A DNA stretch of 64,000 bases, taken from positions 1,054,001 through 1,118,000 of the forward strand of contig NZ_CP188040.1 in NCBI RefSeq assembly GCF_049943125.1, written 5' to 3'. The position numbers were made by a program, and so were the translations under genes. Source of the DNA: JAEXZL01 sp049943125. GTDB lineage: Bacteria > Bacillota > Clostridia > Clostridiales > Clostridiaceae. Every line of letters starts with the position of its first letter. Position 1 is the stretch's first letter. This document shows, piece after piece, positions 41,705-50,887 of the stretch. The notes beneath the pieces were generated by a model. It was given only the letters and a program-made list of their open reading frames with translations. It was not told the DNA's origin and made no database searches.

Positions 41705-42343
41705 TTATTTTTGATCTTTTTCAAGCCTCTTAGAAATATATTTGCTTTCATAAGGCTTATTGGAAGCTTGATTTTCTCTGGATGTGTGTTTTCTTTCCTT
41801 AAGCTTATCGGAAGCTTCTTTTGTCATTTCTTTTCTTTTTAGATTTTTCTTCAAAAAACGCAGCACCCTTGTCTCTCTTTCTATCCAAGGACTACGCTCC
41901 TTGTTTCCTTCTGCCAAAAGCTTCTCATTGATCTCTAGAGCCTTATCTATGTCTATCCAGTAAGGCTTATAGCCTAACTTTTTTTCATACTCCTCTAAGT
42001 TCTGTACCCCTTTTTCCTCCGATAGGGAGCAGAGATAATAATTAGAATACATCTGAAAGGTGCAGTTTTCCGTATAGTTGTCGGGATTAACCTGCTTTAC
42101 TACCCCTATTTTCCCGATAACCCTCTTCACCTTATAGCCTGTCTCTTCTTCTATCTCTCGAACTAAGGCTTCCTTCTGGCTTTCACCTCGCTGAACTCCT
42201 CCGCCAGGGAATTTATAATCGCCTCTATTGGTTTTAATCATTAAAAGCTTCCCCCTGCTTTCAATAATACCACGGGCAGCGATGCGCCTATTAATACCAT
42301 TGTCCTCGGGGCCATCATTTCCCATCTGGTACTTAAAATACAT
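41705..42343 (-). CDS. NUDIX hydrolase with charged C-terminal extension
   Basis: 212 residues. The NUDIX box is complete in GGGVQRGESQKEALVREIEEETGY (GX5EX7REUXEEXGU pattern), so it should hydrolyse a nucleoside-diphosphate-linked substrate. The last 50 residues or so are an unusual Lys/Glu-rich tail (KKNLKRKEMTKEASDKLKER and onward) likely to be disordered. AAAGGAGGAG precedes the ATG. Substrate unknown. Confidence 0.9.
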   Translation of the reverse strand: MYFKYQMGNDGPEDNGINRRIAARGIIESRGKLLMIKTNRGDYKFPGGGVQRGESQKEALVREIEEETGYKVKRVIGKIGVVKQVNPDNYTENCTFQMYSNYYLCSLSEEKGVQNLEEYEKKLGYKPYWIDIDKALEINEKLLAEGNKERSPWIERETRVLRFLKKNLKRKEMTKEASDKLKERKHTSRENQASNKPYESKYISKRLEKDQK

Positions 42344-42737
42344 GCTACTCCTCCTTTGTATAAGATTCTTTGTTACACAGCCACAGCTCTTACATAATTT
42401 TCTAGTTATATTATGAAGGATGAAAAATAAAATTACAAGGGCAGGAGGATATTATTTAAAAAAACATAACCAATTGAAACCCTTACTTTAGTTTAATTTT
42501 CATAGCTTTTATGTAATAATAGCATTAATAATGGCTGTATATCCTATGCATGTGAATAACTTCAGGAGGATTTTAGAATCTGCTTATATTCAAGAAGCTT
42601 GTCTTAATAACTAATATATTTATGTTTAAGAAGCTTATCTCAATAATCAGCATCCTTACATTGAAGAGGCTTGTCTTAACAACCAATAGACTAAATTAAA
42701 GACTTATAATCTAGAGAAAATATGAAGGGGGTTTCTT
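42344..42737. other. Divergent intergenic region before the sirtuin gene
   Basis: Holds the 36-bp tandem repeat at 42589-42696; otherwise AT-rich with no supported gene. Confidence 0.4.
42589..42696 (+). repeat. 36-bp tandem repeat, three units
   Basis: Contiguous units at 42589, 42625 and 42661, each with TTNAAGARGCTTRTCT near the start, diverging toward the end. There are no spacers between units, so it is not CRISPR. The frame is open for 35 codons (FKKLVLITNIF and so on) but has no start codon or ribosome binding site. Confidence 0.85.
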
Positions 42738-43475
42738 ATGAAGACTGATATAGAAAAGCTAACACAGATACTTACGGATAGTGATAATATTGTATTCTTT
42801 GGAGGCGCTGGAGTGAGTACTGAATCATTGATTCCAGACTTCAGAAGTTCCAATGGTCTATGGAGTGAAAAGCTAGGTATAAATATTACTCCCGAGCAAT
42901 TAGTTTCCCGAACTTATTTTATGAAGTATCCTGAGGAGTTTTTTCAGTTCTACAGAGATAAGCTAGTATATCCAGAAGCAAAGCCTAATGCAGCACATAT
43001 AGCCCTGGCTAAGCTTGAGGAGATGGGAAAGCTCAAAGCAGTGGTCACACAAAATATCGACGGACTCCATCAGGCTGCTGGCTCTAAACGGGTTTATGAA
43101 TTACATGGTTCTGTTTTAAGAAATTACTGTATGAAATGCCACAGCTTTTATGATGTAAGCTTCATTTTAGCTTCTAAGGGCATACCCACCTGTCCACAAT
43201 GTGGTGGAAAGGTGAAACCAGATGTTGTCCTATATGAGGAGAGCTTGGACAATACGGTGATTAGTGGTGCCGTGAGTGCCATAGCCCAGGCTGATACCCT
43301 AATTATTGGGGGCACCTCCCTGGTAGTCTATCCCGCAGCTGGACTTATTGACTACTTCAGTGGTAGCAATCTTGTCCTTATAAATAAAAGCACAACCTCT
43401 GCTGATAGCAGGGCTGATTTGGTTATCCACGATGCTATTGGAAAGGTGTTGGGAGAGGCTATAAATAATCTGTAG
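42738..43475 (+). CDS. cobB: NAD-dependent protein deacylase (sirtuin)
   Basis: Removes acyl groups from lysines using NAD. 245 residues. The NAD site is GGAGVSTESLIPDFRS, then TQNIDGLHQAAG, with the catalytic His in YELHGSV. Zinc-binding Cys4 is in NYCMKCHS and PTCPQCGG, followed by KPDVVLYEE. The variant Leu in STESLIP replaces the common Gly. GAAGGGGG precedes the ATG. Monocistronic, with a shared terminator downstream. Confidence 0.96.
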   Translation: MKTDIEKLTQILTDSDNIVFFGGAGVSTESLIPDFRSSNGLWSEKLGINITPEQLVSRTYFMKYPEEFFQFYRDKLVYPEAKPNAAHIALAKLEEMGKLKAVVTQNIDGLHQAAGSKRVYELHGSVLRNYCMKCHSFYDVSFILASKGIPTCPQCGGKVKPDVVLYEESLDNTVISGAVSAIAQADTLIIGGTSLVVYPAAGLIDYFSGSNLVLINKSTTSADSRADLVIHDAIGKVLGEAINNL

Positions 43476-43570
43476 TAAAAAATATGCTAACGAATTTCTT
43501 AAACAGGACAAATTACTTGAAGAAGATTCTTTAAAAGCAGATTCTGATAAAGCAAGCTTATAAGAAGCAT

Positions 43571-43612
43571 AAAAAAATTGCCCCAGACAGTGTCTCAGGG
43601 CAATTTTTATTA
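43571..43612. terminator. Bidirectional terminator
   Basis: AAAATTGCCC pairs with GGGCAATTTT around CAGACAGTGTCTCA, with A and T runs on both flanks. The rest of the gap to 43838 is AT-rich, with nothing else seen. Confidence 0.8.
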
Positions 43613-43838
43613 TATTATCAAATCTATCTATATTATATAAAGCCTTATCAAAGGCTGTTAATTGAAAGTCATTATACTTTTTTATCTTAAGTTTATTATG
43701 ATTATAATTTATAAAACAAATAATATTTATGATTTCGTTTGTTAAATTAAAATTTTATTAGCTTTTGCTTGTAGTTATTTATATGGTGTATTTTTTCTTC
43801 TGTATTATCTTTATGGACTTTATATTATAGGTATAATT

Positions 43839-45605
43839 TCAGTTTAAAAACCCTCCGGTACTTCCGTTACGAACTGCTCCCTGATTATCATTGTCTCCTA
43901 AATAGTCTCCTATAGAAAAATAATCTCTAGTGTCATCCAGCATAGAGAGAGCTTGATAACAGTAATCATAGGCACTTTTTATTGCAAATTCCTCCTGATT
44001 GTTTAGGGCTCTTTCGAAATATGCTAAGGTATTGGATATCAGCTCTCGAGCTTCACCGGTATTTTCTTGATATAGTCTCTTAGCCCATTCTATAAGATGC
44101 TTATTCTTAACATTTTTTCTGGGATGAACCTTTATTTTTTGAAGCTCCTCCAGTCTCTTTTGAATTTCATCTTCTGTCATGGTATTGGCACTGCTTACTA
44201 AGTACTCCTTGGTTACCTCCTGAGTTAGCACATTTACTACTTCTACTTCTAATATTCCACTGATATCATAGGTAAAGCGTACATCTGCTGCTCTTGTCCC
44301 CTTTGGAGTCTCTGGTAAATCTATTTGAATACTTCCTATCTCTACATTATCCTTGCAATAAATATTTTCTCCCTGATATATTTTAAAGCTTATAGTTCTT
44401 TGATTATCCTTAATAGTACTATAGCTATTTACCTTGCTGCAGGGCAGAGTAGAGTTTCTTTCTATTATAGGAGAAAACATGTCATTATCCGGATCTCCTT
44501 CGTTATAAATATTTACTCCTAAGGAAAATGGACAGATATCCTTAATAACTATATTTTTAAGATTATGATTTCCTTCCTCAATGCCGGCAATGGTTCCTGC
44601 TCCTATAGCTACTATTTCCTCAGGCTTTAAGGGTGATGCTGGAATAACTCCTGTAAGCTTGGCAAGGAAGTTCTTCACAACAGGCTCCTTTGAACCTCCA
44701 CCCACTAGGATAATATCCTTCAATCTCTCTAGTGGTATTTCCGCATCTCTCACAGCTCTTATTACAGTTTTCTGGACTCTAGCAAGAAGCTCTGCATATA
44801 TCTTAATTAATTGCATTTCATTTAGCTTAAGAATATAAGTCTTTTCTCTCATGGTAAAAGCCAGTTCCCCATAAGTATGCTCCGTTAAAATAAGCTTTAT
44901 ATCCTCACATTTTCTAAGAAGCATATTCTCCTCCTCAGGAGATAAGTCACTTCTCTTTATGGAGTTTATGCTGCAAAAATACTCCGCTATTGCCTCTGTA
45001 AAATTATCACCACCTAAATGCTCTTCACATACACTTGCCAACACCTCAATGGTATCTTCTGAGGTAGCCACCATGGATACTTCTAATATTCCGCCACCCA
45101 TATCAAAAATCATATATATGGCTTCCTCGTCCCCTTGACATCTGTAGCCTAGGGCAGCAGCACCAGGTTCATTAATAAGTCTTATTACCTTAACCCCTGC
45201 CAGCTCTCCAGCTAGCTTAACAGCCTGTCTCTGAAAATTATTGAAGGATACAGGTACACCTATTACGGCTCCAGTTATTTCCTCCCCCAGATAGTTTCTT
45301 GCATCATCAACCAAGGCCTTGATTATGAAGGAAGCCATCTCCTCTGCAGTGTAACACTTGTTATTGGCAGCGAAGCATTTATCACTCCCAATAAACTCCT
45401 TAAAGTGAGAAAAGGTTACCTTAGGATAGGTAGACATTCTCTCCTTGGCAGTTTTGCCAACATAGATTGTGCCATCATCATCAATGCTTACTACCGAGGG
45501 AATAAGATATTCTCCAAAGGTATTGGGTATTTTAATTAGCCTGTCCCCTTTATACGCTGTAATCATGCTGTTTGTAGTACCTAAACTGATTCCTACTATT
45601 GTCAT
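43839..45605 (-). CDS. Divergent Hsp70 (DnaK/HscC-like) protein
   Basis: 588-residue Hsp70-family chaperone. The actin-like ATPase domain is clear: IVGISLGTTNSMITAYKGDR, GVPVSFNNFQRQAVKLAGELAGV, RLINEPGAAALGY, IFDMGGGILEVSMV and ILVGGGSKEPVVKNFL. A shorter substrate-binding domain follows (DICPFSLGVNIYNEGDPDNDMF, then ITFxYDISGILEVEVV-like text), and the C-terminal lid is reduced and ends in low-complexity DNQGAVRNGSTGG. ATG 45605 chosen after GGAGGTGGAG. No DnaJ or GrpE gene is near; it is not the housekeeping dnaK. It faces a membrane SH3 gene. Confidence 0.9.
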   Translation of the reverse strand: MTIVGISLGTTNSMITAYKGDRLIKIPNTFGEYLIPSVVSIDDDGTIYVGKTAKERMSTYPKVTFSHFKEFIGSDKCFAANNKCYTAEEMASFIIKALVDDARNYLGEEITGAVIGVPVSFNNFQRQAVKLAGELAGVKVIRLINEPGAAALGYRCQGDEEAIYMIFDMGGGILEVSMVATSEDTIEVLASVCEEHLGGDNFTEAIAEYFCSINSIKRSDLSPEEENMLLRKCEDIKLILTEHTYGELAFTMREKTYILKLNEMQLIKIYAELLARVQKTVIRAVRDAEIPLERLKDIILVGGGSKEPVVKNFLAKLTGVIPASPLKPEEIVAIGAGTIAGIEEGNHNLKNIVIKDICPFSLGVNIYNEGDPDNDMFSPIIERNSTLPCSKVNSYSTIKDNQRTISFKIYQGENIYCKDNVEIGSIQIDLPETPKGTRAADVRFTYDISGILEVEVVNVLTQEVTKEYLVSSANTMTEDEIQKRLEELQKIKVHPRKNVKNKHLIEWAKRLYQENTGEARELISNTLAYFERALNNQEEFAIKSAYDYCYQALSMLDDTRDYFSIGDYLGDNDNQGAVRNGSTGGFLN

Positions 45606-45804
45606 ATACTCCACCTCCGCTGCATCGACTAAATATGCGTATAATACTGTATTTAATGATATTTACAAAAATATTTTATCACCATTGGTAGGGCCAAACA
45701 ATGGAAGAAACCCCCTGTTAAATATTGATAAAATCAAAAAAAGTGTAACAAATTTTAGAGCTTTGAATATACTGTATTATAGTTCTTTGGAGTAGGGAGC
45801 CTAT

Positions 45805-46221
45805 ATGTCTATTGCCCTTTTTATTTTATTAGTATCTTCTGGAGGATATATTTTTTATCTCTTAAGCAAGCTCGATAATCAGCGCAATCGAATCTTCACT
45901 CTTACCATGGAAAATGACACTCTCAAAAAGACCTCCTGGAAGAGCAGAGAGTTAAGGAATATTTCTGTAGAAGTTCTGGAGTGCCCTTGCGTGGAGGGGA
46001 TAGTAAAGTATGATACAAAGCTATATTTTGTACCAGCTGACTGGTCTCCACTATTAAACAACATAAAAAAGTCTACCAAGGTTAGACTTTTAGAAAAAAG
46101 CCGTGTAAATGGCCGAACCTGGTACTACGTAGAGCTCACAACCCCGAAAAAGCTGAACTCCCGGGGCTGGCTCATCAGCGAGGATGTCCTATCCACCGAG
46201 GATATAAAGCTAATCACCTGA
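45805..46221 (+). CDS. Membrane protein with SH3-like domain
   Basis: 138 residues: an N-terminal membrane helix (about 3-21, IALFILLVSSGGYIFYLL), a short coiled coil (KLDNQRNRIFTLTMENDTLKK) and a C-terminal SH3b-like beta domain (about 55-135: KYDTKLYFVPADWSPLLNNI, then TKVRLLEKSRVNGRTWYYVE and SRGWLISEDVL). Such domains often bind cell-wall peptides. TAGGGAG precedes the ATG. Divergent from the Hsp70 gene by about 200 bases. Confidence 0.75.
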   Translation: MSIALFILLVSSGGYIFYLLSKLDNQRNRIFTLTMENDTLKKTSWKSRELRNISVEVLECPCVEGIVKYDTKLYFVPADWSPLLNNIKKSTKVRLLEKSRVNGRTWYYVELTTPKKLNSRGWLISEDVLSTEDIKLIT

Positions 46222-46247
46222 CGTCGAAAAACGTCATATCAACGAAT

Positions 46248-46281
46248 GTGAATGCCACCATAGAAGTGAGAAAGTGTTCGC
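46248..46281 (+). repeat. Dispersed CACCATAGAAGTGAG element, copy C
   Basis: It begins GTGAATGCCACCATAGAAGT and ends GAGAAAGTGTTCGC, flanked by GAATGTGA and GCATGTGA, which resemble each other. It lies between the SH3 gene and its terminator. Confidence 0.88.
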
Positions 46282-46295
46282 ATGTGATGAGAACA

Positions 46296-46334
46296 AAAAA
46301 AACTGAAGCTCAATGAGCTTCAGTTTTTTCTGAT
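46296..46334 (+). terminator. Terminator of the SH3 gene
   Basis: ACTGAAGCTC and GAGCTTCAGT arms around AAT, preceded by A7 and followed by T6. Confidence 0.8.
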
Positions 46335-46703
46335 TAAAAATCAAGTGTTAGCAAATGTTTAATGGAAGAATTGTACATAAACCCAATATGGGCACGTTAT
46401 ATGTGGAAGGGTCTTAAATGTCATGATACAAGATAATAGTTTAATTAAGGTGTAAGTGAACTATTAGTTACGGCATGAAAATGCATCGTTTATCATAAAA
46501 GCTGCTATATAGAGTATGATATCTGTCTTGTATCTTCTGGTTGTCATTCCCTCCCACATAAGATAACAACAAAATAATAAAGGTTCTGAGAGATTTTTTC
46601 AAGAGGTAAATGTAACCAATTTTTTTCTAAAGCTTTTTATAAGGAAAACTTATATTTAATATCCTTTTGCTCAAAGTAGCTTGAGGACTGGATATCTAAG
46701 GCT
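46335..46703. other. Intergenic region downstream of the metal ATPase gene
   Basis: No supported gene. Contains widely spaced inverted GATACAAGA (about 46422) and TCTTGTATC (about 46531). A weak AAGGATATT...TTCCTT hairpin near 46640-46670 could end the ATPase transcript. Confidence 0.4.
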
Positions 46704-49274
46704 TTAACCTTTTGCAGGCTTGTAGCTTAATACCCTCATAGCATTAAGAACTGCTATAAGTGCCACTCCTACGTCTGCAAATACCGCTGCCCACATAGAA
46801 GCCATTCCCATAGCTCCCATAATGAGAACAATTGCTTTTACTCCTAAGGCAAAGACAATATTCTGCCATACAATTTTTCTTGTGTTTTTTGCTATCATTA
46901 GGGCTTCACCAATCTTATCTGGCTCGTCATTCATTATCACTATATCTGCTGCTTCTATGGCCGCATCTGATCCCAGGCCACCCATGGCTATTCCAATATC
47001 TGCTCTTGCAAGTACTGGAGCATCATTTATTCCATCACCTACAAAGGCTACTCTTCTCTTTGAGGTACTACCTTCAGCTATTTCTTCAAACTTGCTTACC
47101 TTATCCTGAGGAAGGAGCTCTGAATGAACCTCATCTAAGCCTAAGCTCTCGGCTATGCTATGAGCAACCATTCTGTTATCTCCTGTAAGCATTATTGTCC
47201 TCTTTATCCCAAGATCCTTAAGTCTTCTAATGGCTTCCTTAGAATCCTCTTTAAGCTCATCAGCTATGAGAATATAGCCTGCGTATTTCTTGTCTATAGC
47301 AATATACACCACAGTTCCAGGCTTTTCCTGCCTTTGATAGCTTATATTCTGACTCTCCATGAGTCTCTTATTTCCTGCAAGAATCTCCTTACCCTTGACC
47401 ATGGCTTTTGTACCATGTCCAGCTATCTCCTCATATTCCTTAACTAGCTTTTTGTCAACCTCCTTACCATAGGCACTGATAATTGATGTGGCTATAGGAT
47501 GGTTGGAATAGCTCTCGGCCATCGCTGTGTATTCTAGCAGCTCATCTTCCTTAAAGCCATTATAGGGAGAGATTTTTGAAACCTTAAATACTCCCTTGGT
47601 GAGGGTACCAGTTTTATCAAATACCACTGTTTCCACATCATTTAGAGCCTCTAAGAAATTGCTTCCCTTTATGAGGATACCATTTTTTGAGGCTCCTCCT
47701 ATTCCACCAAAGAATCCAAGAGGAATGGATACCACTAAGGCACAGGGACAGGATATTACAAGAAATACTAGCCCTCTGTAGAGCCAATCAGAGAATGAAG
47801 CTCCAGGTATTATTATAGGAGGTATAACAGCCAGTAAAGCTGCAGTAATAACCACTATAGGCGTGTAGTATCTTGCAAACTTAGTAATAAAATTCTCTGT
47901 TGGGGCCTTTCTACCGCTGGCATTCTGAACTAAATCCAGTATTTTTGTAACAGTAGATTCTCCAAAGCTCTTAGCTACCTTAATATTGATAACTCCATTG
48001 TTATTTATAAAGCCTGCTAAAACGTCGTTGCCTTTTTCTACCTCTCTAGGTACTGACTCACCTGTTAAAGCAGAGGTATCAACCATAGAATGGCCCTGTA
48101 CTATAACACCATCGAGAGGAACCTTCTCTCCGGGCTTAACTACTATAATATCTCCAACTCTAACTTCTTCTGGACTTACCTTCACAGTCTCTCCATTTAC
48201 CAGAAGATTAGCATAGTCAGGCCTTATATCCATTAAATCACTGATGGATTTTCTTGATCTATTAATGGCCATGTCCTGGAACAGCTCTCCAATCTGGTAA
48301 AAGAGCATTACTGCTGCACCTTCTGGATATTCACCTATGGCAAAGGCGCCAATAGTAGCAATGGTCATTAGGAAGTTTTCATCAAAAACCTGACCTCTTA
48401 TTATATTTTTGAAGGCTCTAAGAACAACCTCTCCTCCAGCTAACAGATAGCTTAAGAAGAATAAAAGCATTGTTATCCTTTCAGAAAACTGGAAGGCTGA
48501 AGCCACTGTAAATAATAAAGTTGCAGTAGCAAATTGAACTATCTGCTCTGTGATTCCTTCATCGCCCTCTGCATCCATACCATGAGAATGTCCATGGCTG
48601 TGACCGTGGTCGTGGCTATGTGAGTGATCGTGGCTGTGACCGTGGTCGTGACTGTGTGCAGCCACCTGGCCAAAGGCTTCTGCACGGCTGTGAGAAGCTT
48701 CATGTCCATGAGAATGTCCTTGATGTCCATTTCCTTGATTATGAGCTTCTTCTATATGAGAATGCCCATGACTATGAGCTTCTTCTCTATAAGAATGATT
48801 ATGAGAACTGCCATGATTATCAGAATGGCTATGATTATGGTCATGCTTATGATTATGTCCATGGTCATCAGAATGATCATGGCCCTCACCACAATTGCAG
48901 TTTTCCTCATGTTGCTCCGAAAAGCTTCCTTTAAGAGTTAAATCAGCAGCTATTCTACTGCTAGCATTATCTAAGGGGCGTAAAACCACTTCAGGCTCTA
49001 GCTTCCTGATAATCTTTTTAGCCTCTACAATAATTCTAGGATAGTCCTCTTTTTGTGTTAAAGTGAGAGATAGCTTTTTGGTCATGAAGTTTAAAAGAGC
49101 CTCATCAACTCCTTGAAGATTACCTATTTTATTTTCTATCTTTGCGGCACAGTTAGCACAGCCGAGATTTTCTAGTATAAATTCATATTTATTATTTCCG
49201 TTGCTCCTGCCCTTTGATATTTTTATTCCACCAGAGCTTTGGGGCTTTAATTGTGTTTTACTATTTTCTATCAT
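46704..49274 (-). CDS. cadA: Cd/Zn/Pb P1B-type efflux ATPase with His-rich linker
   Basis: Heavy-metal exporter of 856 residues. An N-terminal HMA domain (about 28-95) carries LGCANCAAKIE. A linker of about 115 residues (about 118-232) follows with roughly 40 His in HDH, HSH and HGH runs plus NCNCGEG. The ATPase core has the transmembrane ISCPCALVVSIP motif of class P1B-2, TGES, DKTGTLTKG with the phosphorylated Asp, the HP motif (YSNHPIATS) and GDGINDAP. AAAGGAGTAG precedes the ATG, 14 bases after the repressor gene. Control is by the CadC-like repressor and operator upstream. Confidence 0.95.
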   Translation of the reverse strand: MIENSKTQLKPQSSGGIKISKGRSNGNNKYEFILENLGCANCAAKIENKIGNLQGVDEALLNFMTKKLSLTLTQKEDYPRIIVEAKKIIRKLEPEVVLRPLDNASSRIAADLTLKGSFSEQHEENCNCGEGHDHSDDHGHNHKHDHNHSHSDNHGSSHNHSYREEAHSHGHSHIEEAHNQGNGHQGHSHGHEASHSRAEAFGQVAAHSHDHGHSHDHSHSHDHGHSHGHSHGMDAEGDEGITEQIVQFATATLLFTVASAFQFSERITMLLFFLSYLLAGGEVVLRAFKNIIRGQVFDENFLMTIATIGAFAIGEYPEGAAVMLFYQIGELFQDMAINRSRKSISDLMDIRPDYANLLVNGETVKVSPEEVRVGDIIVVKPGEKVPLDGVIVQGHSMVDTSALTGESVPREVEKGNDVLAGFINNNGVINIKVAKSFGESTVTKILDLVQNASGRKAPTENFITKFARYYTPIVVITAALLAVIPPIIIPGASFSDWLYRGLVFLVISCPCALVVSIPLGFFGGIGGASKNGILIKGSNFLEALNDVETVVFDKTGTLTKGVFKVSKISPYNGFKEDELLEYTAMAESYSNHPIATSIISAYGKEVDKKLVKEYEEIAGHGTKAMVKGKEILAGNKRLMESQNISYQRQEKPGTVVYIAIDKKYAGYILIADELKEDSKEAIRRLKDLGIKRTIMLTGDNRMVAHSIAESLGLDEVHSELLPQDKVSKFEEIAEGSTSKRRVAFVGDGINDAPVLARADIGIAMGGLGSDAAIEAADIVIMNDEPDKIGEALMIAKNTRKIVWQNIVFALGVKAIVLIMGAMGMASMWAAVFADVGVALIAVLNAMRVLSYKPAKG

Positions 49275-49288
49275 GATAATCTACTCCT

Positions 49289-49660
49289 TTATCTCTCCTG
49301 TATGTGGACTAAACCCTGATTAAATATATCCTTAACATGATCATCACTTAAAGTATAATAAACAACCTTACCATCTCTTCTGAATTTCACTAAATTAGCC
49401 TGTTTTAAAACTCTCAGCTGATGAGAAATTGCCGACTGAGTCATATTGAGAGCTGCAGATAAATCACAGACACACATTTCTGATTCAAATAAAGCAGATA
49501 TTATTTTTATCCTGGTGGTATCACCAAAGACCTTAAAAAATTCCGCCATGTCATATAAAACTTCCTCATCAGGCATTAATTCTTTTGCCTTTCTCACATT
49601 TCCTTCATGGATAACAGTTGACTTACATACATCCATATTTCTATCTTCTATATTTATCAC
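49289..49660 (-). CDS. cadC: ArsR/SmtB-family metal-sensing repressor (CadC-like)
   Basis: Winged-helix repressor released from DNA by metal. 123 residues from GTG 49660, chosen because AGGAG lies 7 bases upstream; the TTG at 49702 has no such site. The helix-turn-helix is CDLSAALNMTQSAISHQLRVLKQANLV. Possible metal sites: an N-terminal Cys (MDVCKSTVIHE) plus the CVC pair in SEMCVCDL, as in CadC, and an alpha-5 site in DDHVKDIFNQGLVHIQE, as in SmtB/CzrA. It is first in the operon with the efflux ATPase. Confidence 0.93.
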   Translation of the reverse strand: MINIEDRNMDVCKSTVIHEGNVRKAKELMPDEEVLYDMAEFFKVFGDTTRIKIISALFESEMCVCDLSAALNMTQSAISHQLRVLKQANLVKFRRDGKVVYYTLSDDHVKDIFNQGLVHIQER

Positions 49661-49812
49661 AAAACCACTCCTGTACCTTTTAATATTAACATTATTTTCC
49701 AATCAATTCATTAGGTTTTTTGCACCTAAATAAAGTTTTTCTTATATATCCAAATAGACTCCTGAAGTAATCAAAATTTATTCATGTGTGTATACTTACA
49801 GCTTCATATGTT

Positions 49813-49834
49813 CATATGAGCAATTACTCATATG
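49813..49834. promoter_or_regulatory. Predicted ArsR/CadC operator
   Basis: Inverted repeat CATATGAG-CAATTA-CTCATATG, resembling SmtB/CzrA-type operators with ATATGAnCA half-sites. It lies just downstream of the -10 element, over the expected transcription start. An extra half-site CATATG is at 49805-49810. Confidence 0.7.
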
Positions 49835-49842
49835 TTAATTTC

Positions 49843-49871
49843 ATTATATGCTCCTTTTATAAAATGGTCAA
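49843..49871 (-). promoter_or_regulatory. Promoter of the cadC-cadA operon
   Basis: Minus-strand TTGACC (49866-49871), a 17-base spacer and a perfect TATAAT (49843-49848). This is the best sigma-A promoter in the window. The leader to the cadC start is about 180 bases. Confidence 0.8.
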
Positions 49872-49932
49872 CACATTCTCTATAATTTTCAGAATTATTA
49901 TGCTGTAATACAAGATGATTTTATCAATATAA

Positions 49933-49976
49933 AAAGACAAGGGATATCCTCTTTGAAGATTCCCTCGTCTTACACT
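49933..49976 (-). terminator. Terminator of the RmlD-like gene
   Basis: Minus-strand AAGACGAGGGAA and complementary CCCTTGTCTT arms with a central loop, then TTTTTATATTG. Confidence 0.7.
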
Positions 49977-50007
49977 TTAATAAATATATAAAATTATATA
50001 ACTCATT

Positions 50008-50823
50008 TTATAGTGTCAAATAATCAATTACAGATTTATAAGTAAACCTTAATTGTTCAGGAAAGTTATTGTTTCTTTTTGATAAAAGCGTAAAGTATCC
50101 TTCTACTTCAAAATCATCTTCAACCGTTACATTTTTAAACCCTAATCTGGAAATTAACTCAAGATAAAAATTCTTATAATTAACTTCCTCTTCTGATGCC
50201 AAATGGAATATTCCCTTCAAATCATTATTTATTATATAACACAATTGCCTTGCTATCATAACATCAGTATTTGTATTTAAAAAGAGCTTTGGATATACTA
50301 TAATTTTTTTATTGTAGTTAAGCGAATGTAAGAGCTCCTTCATTCTCGGGGAATTCTTGCTCCAAACTTGAGGAATCCTTAATATACAAGCGTTATCTCC
50401 CAATATATCAAGAATTTTCTTCTCACATTCTAGCTTATATTGCCCATATTCAGATTGGGCATTAGGTAAATCTTCTTCATAGTGAGGTCTACTATAATCA
50501 TTATCAAATACATTGGTGGTAGAGAAAAAATATAAACTTCCACCTGTGGCTTTCAAAAACTTAGCGATTTTTTCATGTGCTATTAGCTGTTTATTAAAAT
50601 CTCCTCTTAAACTTGAAACTACAATATTGGGTTTTATATCATTCAATATAGTATTTATATTAACCAAATCTTCTATATCAAGTTTGAAATTTCTAACTGT
50701 ATCAAGCAGTATTGGATTTTTAAAATACGTTGAATAAACCTCAAAATAATTATATTTATTCATTTCATTTATTACTGCTGAGCCAACAAGTCCACTTCCT
50801 CCCAACACCAAAGCCTTGGTCAT
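50008..50823 (-). CDS. RmlD-like NAD(P)-dependent sugar-nucleotide reductase
   Basis: 271-residue extended short-chain dehydrogenase of the dTDP-4-dehydrorhamnose reductase group. The Rossmann motif is ALVLGGSGLVGSAVINEM; the active site should be YGQYKLECEKKIL (YxxxK), with FFSTTNVFDN supplying the preceding Ser/Thr. It stands alone, away from a rhamnose cluster, so the true substrate (perhaps a cell-surface or antibiotic sugar) is unknown. GGAGGG precedes the ATG. Confidence 0.85.
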   Translation of the reverse strand: MTKALVLGGSGLVGSAVINEMNKYNYFEVYSTYFKNPILLDTVRNFKLDIEDLVNINTILNDIKPNIVVSSLRGDFNKQLIAHEKIAKFLKATGGSLYFFSTTNVFDNDYSRPHYEEDLPNAQSEYGQYKLECEKKILDILGDNACILRIPQVWSKNSPRMKELLHSLNYNKKIIVYPKLFLNTNTDVMIARQLCYIINNDLKGIFHLASEEEVNYKNFYLELISRLGFKNVTVEDDFEVEGYFTLLSKRNNNFPEQLRFTYKSVIDYLTL

Positions 50824-50887
50824 AGAAATTCCCTCCTATTTTTGATGTATAGATAAAAATTTCATTACTTTCTTCTGTGATGATTCA

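Noticed and set aside
42589..42696. CRISPR array
   Set aside because: The 36-bp units are directly adjacent with no spacers, only three copies, and no cas gene is present in the window.
48539..48941. Open frames opposite and beside the His-rich linker of the metal ATPase
   Set aside because: They are products of the repetitive CATGAC-type codons of the His-rich region; no start signals.
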